A DNA stretch of 9,752 nt, from positions 1-9,752 of the forward strand of contig CAIVBF010000135.1 of assembly GCA_903904095.1 (NCBI GenBank), given 5' to 3'. Under the pieces are notes generated by a model. It had not been told where the DNA came from, did no database searches, and saw nothing but the letters and a program-made list of their open reading frames with translations. The position numbers and the translations under genes were made by a program. Positions 1-6,873 of this stretch are shown piece after piece. This stretch comes from an uncultured bacterium (GTDB lineage Bacteria > Patescibacteriota > Patescibacteriia > Patescibacteriales > UBA12465). The number at the start of each line of letters is the position of its first letter. Positions within the stretch are counted from its first letter, which is position 1.

Positions 1-1
1 C

Positions 2-7
2 TAAAAT
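2..7 (+). promoter_or_regulatory. Possible -10 element upstream of secD
   Basis: TAAAAT matches five of six positions of the TATAAT consensus and lies 23 bases before the secD ATG, which would give a short leader of about 17 nt. The -35 region lies outside the window, so this cannot be tested here. In such AT-rich sequence a chance match is likely, and secD could equally be transcribed from an upstream gene. Confidence 0.2.
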
Positions 8-30
8 ATGGCCCTATTTTTCCAAAATTT

Positions 31-1590
31 ATGTCATTAACGAAACGTTTTGCAAAGTTGTCATTGAGAGCTAAATCCTGGTGGGTTTTAGCAATTATTA
101 TCATTTTTGCTGTGTCTATGGTCCTTACTATAGGCGGAAATTATTATAATAATGGAGTGAAGCAGTTAGCCGTCAAAACTAATAATGTTGTTGTTTTGCC
201 GTTTGTTAAAGATTTACCCTTTAGTTTGGGCTTAGATTTGCAAGGGGGAACTCACTTAGTTTATCAGGCTGACGTTCAAAATATTCCGGAAAAAGACAGA
301 GCTGGGGCTCTAGAGTCAGTTAGAGATGTTATTGAACGCCGTGTTAATGCCTTTGGTGTCAGTGAGCCAGTTGTTCAGGTTAATAAGGGTGTGTCCGGAG
401 AATATAGAATCATTGCTGAGCTAGCTGGCGTAAAAGACGTTAAAGAAGCTATTAAATTAATCGGTGAAACTCCGATCTTAGAATTTAAAGAACAAGCTAA
501 TAGTAATTTAACGGTTGATTCTAAGAATCAAGCGAGTAGTACTGTTAGCGTAAATACTCAACCGGAATGGAAGAATACTGAATTAACCGGCAAGAACTTG
601 AAAAGAGCTAGTCTACAATTTAATCCTAATGATGGCTCGCCGGAAGTATCTCTAGAATTTGATACTGCTGGCGCTAAATTATTTGAAGAAATCACGGCTC
701 GTAATGTTGGCAAACCAGTAGCGATTTTCCTAGATGGCTATCCAATCAGCGTTCCTAATGTAAATGAAAAAATTACTGGTGGTAAGGCTTCTATTTCGGG
801 TAAGTTTAATACCGATGAAGCTAAATCTTTAGTAAAACGTTTAAATTCCGGCGCTCTACCGGTTCCAATTACTCTAATCTCTCAGAAAACCGTTGAAGCT
901 AGTTTGGGTGTAAAATCAGTTGATAATAGCGTAAAAGCCGTTTTAATCGGCTTACTGCTTGTTTCTTTATTCATGATTTTATATTATCGTTTGCCTGGCT
1001 TGCTCTCAGTTCTTTCCTTATTGGTTTATGGAATTACTGTTTTAGCAATATTTAAAGCTTTGCCGATATGGCTGTCTCTAGCCATGGTTATTATCATGAT
1101 TGCTTTAATATTTTATAATTTTACGGAACTTAAAATATTTAATGGGTCCCTAGCTGTGTTTTTTGCTTTCTTAGGCATACTATTGTTTTTCTACGCTTAT
1201 CAGCCAATCACTTTGACTTTATCCGGCATCGCCGGTTTCATTCTATCAATCGGCATGGCCGTTGATGCTAATATTTTAATTTTCTCTCGTACTCTTGAGG
1301 AATTAAAATTAGGGAAGAGTGTCAGTCAATCCGTTGATACCGGATTTAAAAGAGCCTGGCCTTCAATTCGCGACGGGCATATCTCCGTTATTATTACTTG
1401 TTTGGTTCTAATGTTCTTCGGTACATCAACTGTTCAAGGATTTGGCACAACTTTATTTATCGGTACGGTCGTTTCTTTCTTTAGTTCAATCGTTATTACT
1501 CATACCTTATTTATTCTTGTCTTAGGGGATTGGCTTGAAAAGAGAGCTTGGCTTCTCGGGACAAAAAAAAGAAGTGAAAACAATAAATAA
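31..1590 (+). CDS. secD: Protein translocase subunit SecD with an extra two-helix insertion
   Basis: SecD (519 aa) pairs with SecF in the inner membrane and uses the proton gradient to help pull preproteins out of the SecYEG channel. One N-terminal membrane helix lies at about residues 15-37. The P1-type extracytoplasmic domain follows: SLGLDLQGG at 65-73, the IERRVNAFGV region at 101-110, and the second half up to GALPVPITL at 274-282. The C-terminal RND-type membrane domain begins at about 303. YYRLPG is at 318-323, LSGIAGFILSIGMAVDANIL is at 397-416 with the proton-relay Asp at 412, and FFGTSTVQGFG is at 462-472. Between YYRLPG and LSGIAG there are about 44 more residues than in typical SecD, mostly hydrophobic (about 343-390). 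No Shine-Dalgarno motif is visible. The frame is open to the window edge, so a start further upstream is not excluded, but the ATG gives a normal N-terminus. secF follows after 25 bases. Confidence 0.97.
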   Translation: MSLTKRFAKLSLRAKSWWVLAIIIIFAVSMVLTIGGNYYNNGVKQLAVKTNNVVVLPFVKDLPFSLGLDLQGGTHLVYQADVQNIPEKDRAGALESVRDVIERRVNAFGVSEPVVQVNKGVSGEYRIIAELAGVKDVKEAIKLIGETPILEFKEQANSNLTVDSKNQASSTVSVNTQPEWKNTELTGKNLKRASLQFNPNDGSPEVSLEFDTAGAKLFEEITARNVGKPVAIFLDGYPISVPNVNEKITGGKASISGKFNTDEAKSLVKRLNSGALPVPITLISQKTVEASLGVKSVDNSVKAVLIGLLLVSLFMILYYRLPGLLSVLSLLVYGITVLAIFKALPIWLSLAMVIIMIALIFYNFTELKIFNGSLAVFFAFLGILLFFYAYQPITLTLSGIAGFILSIGMAVDANILIFSRTLEELKLGKSVSQSVDTGFKRAWPSIRDGHISVIITCLVLMFFGTSTVQGFGTTLFIGTVVSFFSSIVITHTLFILVLGDWLEKRAWLLGTKKRSENNK

Positions 1591-1615
1591 TAATTTTAAA
1601 TTTTGATATTAATTT

Positions 1616-2533
1616 GTGACTAATTATATGATTTATCGGATTATTCAAAAAAGAAGATTTTTCTTAAGCATCTCAACATTGGCAGTCGTTATCTCAATTG
1701 TTGCCCTGTTTGTTTGGGGTTTAAATTTCGGTATTGATTTTACTGGCGGGAGCTTATTAGAGGTTGAGTTTAAAAATTATCAACCAACTATTAGTGAGAT
1801 CCAAAATAGTTTAAAAGATTCCGGTCTTCATAACTTAGTCATTCAACCAACCGAAAATTCAACTATTTTACGTTTCCAAGAAAATTCCGAGGATGTTCAT
1901 CAGAATATTGTTAAAAATTTAGCGACTATCGTAAAGGACAAGAAAGATGCTAGCTTTAAGGAATTGCAGTTTGATGCTGTTGGCCCCTCAATCGGTAAAG
2001 AGCTGAAGAGTAAATCTTTTAACGCAACGGCAATTTGTTTTATAATGATTATTGTTTTTATCTCTATTGCCTTTAACAAAGTTTCTAAACCGGTTGCTTC
2101 CTGGAAGTATGGAGTTGCGGCAATTATTGCTCTAGTTCACGATATTCTATTTATTCTTGGCGTCTTTGCTTTCCTCGGTCATTACTATGGGGTGGAAGTA
2201 AATACTCCTTTTATTGCCGCTATTTTAACAGTACTAGGTTATAGTGTCAGCGATACTATTATTGTTTTTGATCGTATTCGGGAAAACCTACCGAAGAGCC
2301 AAGAAGATTTTGAAAACACGGTTAATAGAAGTGTTAATCAAACTTTAGTGCGTTCAATTAATACTTCTTTCGCCGCTATTTTAGCACTACTTGCCGTTTT
2401 GTTCTTTGGCGGAAGTACAATTAAAGATTTTGCTTTAGCTCTAATTATCGGTATCTTTATCGGCACATACAGTTCAATTTTTATTGCTTCTCCTGTCTTA
2501 GTGGTTTGGAATAAGTTATCACACCGTAAATAA
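1616..2533 (+). CDS. secF: Protein translocase subunit SecF
   Basis: SecF (305 aa) is the partner of SecD in the SecDF accessory complex of the Sec translocon. After the first membrane helix (about 18-36) come the signature GLNFGIDFTGG (35-45), a short extracytoplasmic domain, VGPSIGKEL (122-130), VHDILFILG (174-182), GYSVSDTIIVFDRIREN (208-224, Asp213) and NQTLVRSINTS (241-251, Arg246). These include the charged membrane residues tied to proton transport in the family. Length and six-helix layout are normal. The start given is a GTG; an in-frame ATG four codons later (position 1628) is equally possible, because neither has a Shine-Dalgarno sequence. It is probably co-transcribed with secD and ends about 20 bases before a strong terminator. 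Confidence 0.96.
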   Translation: MTNYMIYRIIQKRRFFLSISTLAVVISIVALFVWGLNFGIDFTGGSLLEVEFKNYQPTISEIQNSLKDSGLHNLVIQPTENSTILRFQENSEDVHQNIVKNLATIVKDKKDASFKELQFDAVGPSIGKELKSKSFNATAICFIMIIVFISIAFNKVSKPVASWKYGVAAIIALVHDILFILGVFAFLGHYYGVEVNTPFIAAILTVLGYSVSDTIIVFDRIRENLPKSQEDFENTVNRSVNQTLVRSINTSFAAILALLAVLFFGGSTIKDFALALIIGIFIGTYSSIFIASPVLVVWNKLSHRK

Positions 2534-2555
2534 AAAATTATTTTTTATAAAATAT

Positions 2556-2588
2556 AAAAAGGAGCGAAGATCGCGCCTTTTTGTTTTG
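2556..2588 (+). terminator. Intrinsic terminator of the secD-secF operon
   Basis: An 11-bp stem (AAAAAGGAGCG with CGCGCCTTTTT, one A:G mismatch) encloses a 5-nt loop (AAGAT). The T-rich 3' arm continues into TTGTTTT. Because the 5' arm begins with a run of A, it could also stop transcription from the other strand. Confidence 0.85.
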
Positions 2589-2597
2589 TCTTTGTGT

Positions 2598-2627
2598 TTG
2601 ACTTTTTTTAGGTTTTTATGTTAAGAT
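2598..2627 (+). promoter_or_regulatory. Promoter for purA
   Basis: A -35 TTGACT (2598-2603, five of six matches) is followed after 18 bases by TAAGAT (2622-2627, four of six). The latter is preceded by TGT, an extended -10 motif. It sits just after the secF terminator, as expected for an independent unit. Predicted transcription start is about 2634, which leaves a leader of about 120 nt before the purA ATG. Confidence 0.6.
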
Positions 2628-2630
2628 TTT

Positions 2631-2657
2631 TTGAATTGGAAATTTTAAGGAATTCAA
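2631..2657. promoter_or_regulatory. Inverted repeat at the predicted purA transcription start
   Basis: TTGAATT (2631-2637) and AATTCAA (2651-2657) form a perfect 7-bp inverted repeat separated by 13 bases. It begins at the predicted +1 region, so it could be an operator or a hairpin at the 5' end of the mRNA. In AT-rich DNA a dyad of this length can arise by chance. Confidence 0.35.
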
Positions 2658-2722
2658 TTTAAAACATGGGTTTAATATCATGTTCCAAAGTATTTTAACA
2701 ATCATTAACTATAAAAACTCTC

Positions 2723-2746
2723 GCCCCGGAGCTATGTTTTAGGGGC
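2723..2746 (+). promoter_or_regulatory. Hairpin covering the purA Shine-Dalgarno-like run
   Basis: GCCCC (2723-2727) can pair with GGGGC (2742-2746), leaving a 14-nt loop. The GGGG of the 3' arm belongs to AGGGG, the only Shine-Dalgarno-like purine run at proper distance (9 nt) from the purA ATG, so pairing would hide the ribosome site. A tiny reading frame of ten codons (2666-2698) lies earlier in the leader. The leader does not match any riboswitch class I can recognise. Confidence 0.4.
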
Positions 2747-2754
2747 CAATTAAA

Positions 2755-4365
2755 ATGAGAAAAGAGTTGAAAGAAAAGAAATTAATCGAAAGTTTTCGTT
2801 TGTTTCTTTGGGATTGGTTTGGCGAAAAGTTCTCCAAGGCATTTAAAGTTATTGCTATTAGCTGCCTTCAGTTCGGAGACACAGGCAAAGGGAAATTTAT
2901 TCATCTCCTTACTTGGTTATGGGCGCACATCGTTGCTCGTTCTACTGGCGGCGATAATGCCGGACACACATTCTATCACAAAGGAAGGGAAATTGTTTTG
3001 CATTTGCTTCCTTGTGGAATGCCCTTTGATAATAAAGGCGTCGTCAATATTATCGGCAGCGGCGTCGCTTTTTATCCGAAAGCGGCTGTTGATGAGATAA
3101 AAATGCTGCTGTCATTAGGGCTGACCTGCGACAATCTAAAGATTGCCCTGAATGCGAAGCTTCTTCTTCCACACCACATCCTATTGGATCGTCTCGGTGA
3201 AATGGGAGCAGGTAAAGAGAAGATTGGATCAACGGGGAAAGGGATTCAGCCTTGTTATACCGACTTTATTGCCCGTAAAGGCCTAGTCCTTAACGATGTT
3301 CTAAATCCGGAAATTTTTCGCAAAAAACTCCGGGCCAGCATGAGGTCGGTCCAAGCTATGTTAAGTAATCATGGTCCTTCAGGAAAAAAAGTGGTTAAGG
3401 AAATTATGTCCCACCCTCATTTAGAGGATGGTCTCTACTACTCTGAAGACGGAACCCTGAACGAGGAAGCGATAATTGCCAAATATATTGAATACGGTGA
3501 ATATCTCCGTAAATATATTTTTGACACTGATGAATTTCTTCGTGGTAAACTTGGTAAGGCTAACATCTTATTGGAAGGTGCCCAAGGCTATTTGTTAAGC
3601 ATTGATCACGGAACATATCCGTACGTGACTTCCTCAGACTGTTCCCCGGCGGGCCTGGCTAAAGGAGCTGGTTTAAGAGAAACTGACATTGATTTATCCT
3701 TTGGGATTATCAAGGGTTTCTATGAAACGCGTGTCGGTTGCGGGCCATTTCCGACTGAAATGGGAGGAAAGACATCGGCCTCTTGGTGTAATAACGGCGC
3801 CACTAAAGAAATGGAAGATGCTGCTTACATAAATGCTACTGTAAATGATCAAAATGAAATTCGTCAGGGAGTCGCTATTCGTCGCAAAGGCGGCGAATAT
3901 GGGGCGACAACAAAAAGACCAAGACGGACGGGCTGGCTTGATTTAGTTCTTCTTCGTCATGCTCTTGATTCCGGAGCTAACAACATCATTTTAACAAAGC
4001 TTGATATTTTGACCGGAGTTAAAGAGATAAAAGTGTGTTACGCCTATCGCTATGAAGGCCCGGATTACAATTACGGGGCAAAAGTTCTTAAATCAGGTGA
4101 AATAATTTTGAAAGGAATTATGGATCCCGAGGTTTTAGATTATTGCGTCCCACTTTACACGACGTTTCCTGGCTGGAATAAAAGTATTAAAAAGGCAAAA
4201 TATGTCCTTGATTTGCCGGATAACCTCGTCAGGATTCTAAAGTATATCTTTGAAGAAGCTGATGTTCGGGCTAAACCACGGATTATTTCTGTCGGCCCCG
4301 GTCCGGAGGAAACAATCTTCGTCGGGGTTAACGATTTAAGGCTCTTTTCTCCAGAGAAAAAATAA
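2755..4365 (+). CDS. purA: Adenylosuccinate synthetase, divergent and enlarged
   Basis: PurA joins IMP and aspartate using GTP to give adenylosuccinate, the first step from IMP to AMP, in the cytoplasm. Family motifs are present in order: FGDTGKGK (40-47, catalytic Asp42), GGDNAGHT (65-72, catalytic His71), IGSTGKGIQPCY (157-168), IARKG (172-176), LEGAQG (273-278), YPYVTSS (288-294), TRVGCGPFPTE (325-335), GATTKRPRRTGW (383-394, aspartate-binding loop), TKLD (414-417, guanine recognition) and SVGPGPEET (512-520). Typical bacterial PurA has about 430 residues; this has 536. The excess is an N-terminal extension of about 30, about 23 in 181-272, about 30 between PFPTE and GATT (336-382), and the C-terminal part. 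The usual Glu after the catalytic Asp is Thr. The first ATG is chosen because the next in-frame Met (89) lies beyond the first motifs. Two sampled lines are 45-48% G+C. Single-gene unit; an activity shift cannot be excluded. Confidence 0.9.
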   Translation: MRKELKEKKLIESFRLFLWDWFGEKFSKAFKVIAISCLQFGDTGKGKFIHLLTWLWAHIVARSTGGDNAGHTFYHKGREIVLHLLPCGMPFDNKGVVNIIGSGVAFYPKAAVDEIKMLLSLGLTCDNLKIALNAKLLLPHHILLDRLGEMGAGKEKIGSTGKGIQPCYTDFIARKGLVLNDVLNPEIFRKKLRASMRSVQAMLSNHGPSGKKVVKEIMSHPHLEDGLYYSEDGTLNEEAIIAKYIEYGEYLRKYIFDTDEFLRGKLGKANILLEGAQGYLLSIDHGTYPYVTSSDCSPAGLAKGAGLRETDIDLSFGIIKGFYETRVGCGPFPTEMGGKTSASWCNNGATKEMEDAAYINATVNDQNEIRQGVAIRRKGGEYGATTKRPRRTGWLDLVLLRHALDSGANNIILTKLDILTGVKEIKVCYAYRYEGPDYNYGAKVLKSGEIILKGIMDPEVLDYCVPLYTTFPGWNKSIKKAKYVLDLPDNLVRILKYIFEEADVRAKPRIISVGPGPEETIFVGVNDLRLFSPEKK

Positions 4366-4367
4366 TT

Positions 4368-4386
4368 AGCCTAAGTAACTTAGGCT
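4368..4386. terminator. Perfect short hairpin just after purA
   Basis: AGCCTAAG and CTTAGGCT form a perfect 8-bp stem with a 3-nt loop (TAA), starting two bases after the purA stop codon. The following bases (TTCG) are a poor U-tract, so on its own it is more likely a 3' end stabiliser or weak terminator than a full terminator. Confidence 0.5.
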
Positions 4387-4417
4387 TTCGTAAAATTTTT
4401 ATATAAACGTTTTTAAC

Positions 4418-4446
4418 CCGGTGGCTCACTATGTCACCGGTTTTTT
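4418..4446 (+). terminator. Intrinsic terminator downstream of purA
   Basis: CCGGTG (4418-4423) pairs with CACCGG (4435-4440). The stem can be extended inward by two pairs (G:U and C:G), and it is followed directly by six T. It separates purA from the promoter of the next operon. Confidence 0.8.
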
Positions 4447-4485
4447 ATTAACTAATATGGTCTATTTTCCCGCTGGCGTTGGATT

Positions 4486-4494
4486 TGCTATACT
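4486..4494 (+). promoter_or_regulatory. Extended -10 promoter of the Wzy_C/methyltransferase/pilD operon
   Basis: TGC followed by TATACT (five of six matches to TATAAT) forms an extended -10 element. No convincing -35 is seen at 16-18 bases, which extended -10 promoters tolerate. The usual distance to +1 (about 7 bases) places the start of transcription at or next to the A of the ATG at 4501, so the mRNA is probably leaderless. Confidence 0.6.
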
Positions 4495-4500
4495 ATAAAT

Positions 4501-6861
4501 ATGAAATTAAAATTCCTAAAATTATCTTTGCATGGGAAAGATATCCTTAATTTATTGATAGAGGCAGATTATTTGGCGATTATTTTTTTAATTCCTCTGT
4601 ATTTTGCCTATTTTTTCCCGACCTATAATATTTTTGATCTTAATAAGATTATTTTATTTAAAATTTTAGTTTGGCTTCTATTATTTTTTACTGGGCTAAA
4701 AACTATTTTTTATCTAAACACTTCTTTATTTAATAAAGAGACTAAAAAGAATATTTTTCTTCTTTTTAAGAGATATTTACTTCTTCCAGCTGTTTTTATA
4801 ATTGGCCTTGGACTTTTACTGCCGTTTTCAATTAATCCGCTTCAAAGTTTCTTCGGCTCTTTTGATCGGCAAATGGGATTTTTGAGCTACCTATTTTATT
4901 TTATTTGGTTCCTACTCCTTTTTATAAATATTAGCGGGCCCGATAAAGAACTAAATAAACGGAAAATTAACAAAATTGTTATTGCTGCGGTTATCTCCAG
5001 TCTATTAGTTTCTATCTACGGCATTCTACAGATTTTAAACATTGATTTTGTAGTGTGGTCAGAATCACCATTTTTAGATCATCGGGCCACCTCTTCTTTG
5101 GGTCAGCCTAATTTTTTAGCCTCCTATCTTCTGCTAGTTATCCCGCTTGCTTTATATTTATTTATTAAATCAAAAAAGTTTCTAAGAAAATTTATTTATT
5201 CTTTGGTAATTCTGGCGCAAATTTTATGTTTGTTTTTTACCGCTAGCCGTGGAGGGTTATTGGCTTTAATCTTGGTTGTTTTGGGATTTCTATTTTTTAT
5301 ATTTATTAGAACAAACTTAAGTATTTTTAAAAAAATAGTAATTGCTTTTAGCCTTTGCATTTTTTTAGTTCTGGGGGGAATTAGTTTAGAACATTTTTTG
5401 CCAGGTCGTATCTCTAATGCCGTGAATTTACAGTACGGCAGTTCGGCGGTACGCGTTACTTTTTATAAAGTGGCGATTTCGGCTATTTCGCAAAAACCTT
5501 TTTTTGGCTATGGCCTAGAAAATGGTTCGGAGATTTATATAAAATATTATAAACCGGATTGGGGCGTTTATGGCGATATCGGAGCGACGACCGATCGGGC
5601 CCATAATTTATTTTTAGATATATTATTAAGCGGCGGGATTTTAGCGCTAATATTTTTTTCTTTGCTATATTATCAGTTTTTTTATTTAGTCAAAAAAAAT
5701 ATTAGAAAAGAAGGATTGAATTCCTTACCTTTATTTTTAGGTCTAGGGGCGGCTGCTTATTTAATTTCTTTATTATTTAGTTTTACGATAATTAGCGGGG
5801 AGATTTATTTCTGGCTATTTCTGGCTATTTTAAGTTCAATTAATTTAGCGAACAACTCAACTCTAGGTGACGGAATCGTAGAATATTTTAAAAGTCTCTC
5901 GGTTCCGAATATAATAAAAACCAGAAAAATAAATTTATTTTATTATATCGTGTTGACTCTTATATTAGCGTCGGTTGTTTATTTAGGTATAAATTTTGAA
6001 AAAAGAAATTTAATGGCTGATTATTACTATACTAAACTCTATTATGCGCTAGCTGACAATAAATATTTTGATACAATTATTTTTCATGATTTTTTATCAG
6101 CTGAAAGACCGAATAAAATAAATCAAAATTTTTATGATCAGTTTTTAGCGGTAAAATTAAGTGATTTCTATCCTGGTATTAATGAAAAGGCCGATAAATA
6201 TATTGTCAGAAAAGAATTATTAAGCCTTAACTCCAGCTTAGATTATAGTAATTACGAAAATATTTTTGCGCATGCTAAAATGTATGGCAGCCTCGGTGAT
6301 CTGGAAAAAAGTCAAAAATATTTTTCTCAGCTGAAAATAATTACTCCTTTTTGGCCCTTTCTCTATTCAAGCGAAGGACAATCTTTCTTTTCTAATAAAA
6401 AATATTCCGAAGCGGTTGATAGTTATAAACTAGCGCTTTCCTGCATTCCCGATAGCAACGACCCTCGTTTAAAAAATAATAATAGTAAACATGATCAGAA
6501 TGTCTTAATGTTCCATTATCTTTTTAATCGTGAAATCGGTAATAGTTATTTTGCTCAGCTTAACTATGCCGAGGCTGAATATTTTTTTAATCTAGCTTAT
6601 CAATATAATCCGAGTGATTTTATATTACTTAAAAAAATTGCTGATACTTATTACGCCCGCGGCGATTTAAAGAATACAATTGTTTATAACGAAAGAGGAT
6701 TTAAGCGCAATCCGAAAGATTATAGCTGGCCGTTAGCCATAGCGGTTTTATATAAGCAATTAGGGGACAAAGAAAAATCTTTATATTATATAGATATAGC
6801 CATCGGTCTTGCCCCCGGCAATAAAGATCTGGAGTTGTTAAAAGTTCAATATAGTCGTTAA
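4501..6861 (+). CDS. O-antigen ligase/polymerase-like (Wzy_C) membrane protein with C-terminal TPR repeats
   Basis: A 786-residue polytopic membrane protein. About a dozen hydrophobic segments span residues 22-450, with a further one at about 478-497. The Wzy_C-type core is recognised by RATSSLGQPNFLASYLL (195-211), FTASRGG (246-252, Arg250), VRVTFYKVAI (318-327) and KPFFGYGLENG (332-342). After these, a loop ends in DRAHNLFLDILLSGG (365-379); its His368 matches the conserved His of O-antigen ligases. The region after 580 holds about five tetratricopeptide repeats, for example 586-619, 620-653, 674-707, 708-741 and 742-775, probably facing outward for protein binding. The family moves or polymerises lipid-linked glycans; members with TPRs include ligases and protein O-oligosaccharyltransferases, so the exact acceptor is unknown. 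It is first in an operon with a methyltransferase and a prepilin peptidase. Very low G+C (one sampled line 22%). Confidence 0.85.
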   Translation: MKLKFLKLSLHGKDILNLLIEADYLAIIFLIPLYFAYFFPTYNIFDLNKIILFKILVWLLLFFTGLKTIFYLNTSLFNKETKKNIFLLFKRYLLLPAVFIIGLGLLLPFSINPLQSFFGSFDRQMGFLSYLFYFIWFLLLFINISGPDKELNKRKINKIVIAAVISSLLVSIYGILQILNIDFVVWSESPFLDHRATSSLGQPNFLASYLLLVIPLALYLFIKSKKFLRKFIYSLVILAQILCLFFTASRGGLLALILVVLGFLFFIFIRTNLSIFKKIVIAFSLCIFLVLGGISLEHFLPGRISNAVNLQYGSSAVRVTFYKVAISAISQKPFFGYGLENGSEIYIKYYKPDWGVYGDIGATTDRAHNLFLDILLSGGILALIFFSLLYYQFFYLVKKNIRKEGLNSLPLFLGLGAAAYLISLLFSFTIISGEIYFWLFLAILSSINLANNSTLGDGIVEYFKSLSVPNIIKTRKINLFYYIVLTLILASVVYLGINFEKRNLMADYYYTKLYYALADNKYFDTIIFHDFLSAERPNKINQNFYDQFLAVKLSDFYPGINEKADKYIVRKELLSLNSSLDYSNYENIFAHAKMYGSLGDLEKSQKYFSQLKIITPFWPFLYSSEGQSFFSNKKYSEAVDSYKLALSCIPDSNDPRLKNNNSKHDQNVLMFHYLFNREIGNSYFAQLNYAEAEYFFNLAYQYNPSDFILLKKIADTYYARGDLKNTIVYNERGFKRNPKDYSWPLAIAVLYKQLGDKEKSLYYIDIAIGLAPGNKDLELLKVQYSR

Positions 6862-6873
6862 ATAAATTCTATT

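Noticed and set aside
2634..2754. Purine or preQ1 riboswitch in the purA leader
   Set aside because: The conserved core bases and three-way junction of the purine class and the A-rich tail of the preQ1-I class are not found; only a simple hairpin is supported.
2819..3232. Open frames of 93 codons (+, 2819-3100) and 60 codons (-, 3050-3232)
   Set aside because: Both lie inside purA, whose frame carries all family motifs; their products resemble no protein I know and they have no start signals.
2755..4365. Phage-type PurZ (2-aminoadenylosuccinate synthetase) in place of PurA
   Set aside because: The catalytic Asp (Asp42) in GDTGKGK, which PurZ proteins replace, is kept, and no phage genes lie nearby.
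5808..5832. Short tandem repeat (CTGGCTATTT twice)
   Set aside because: Two copies of ten bases inside the Wzy_C gene, encoding part of a membrane helix; no sign of a mobile or functional repeat.
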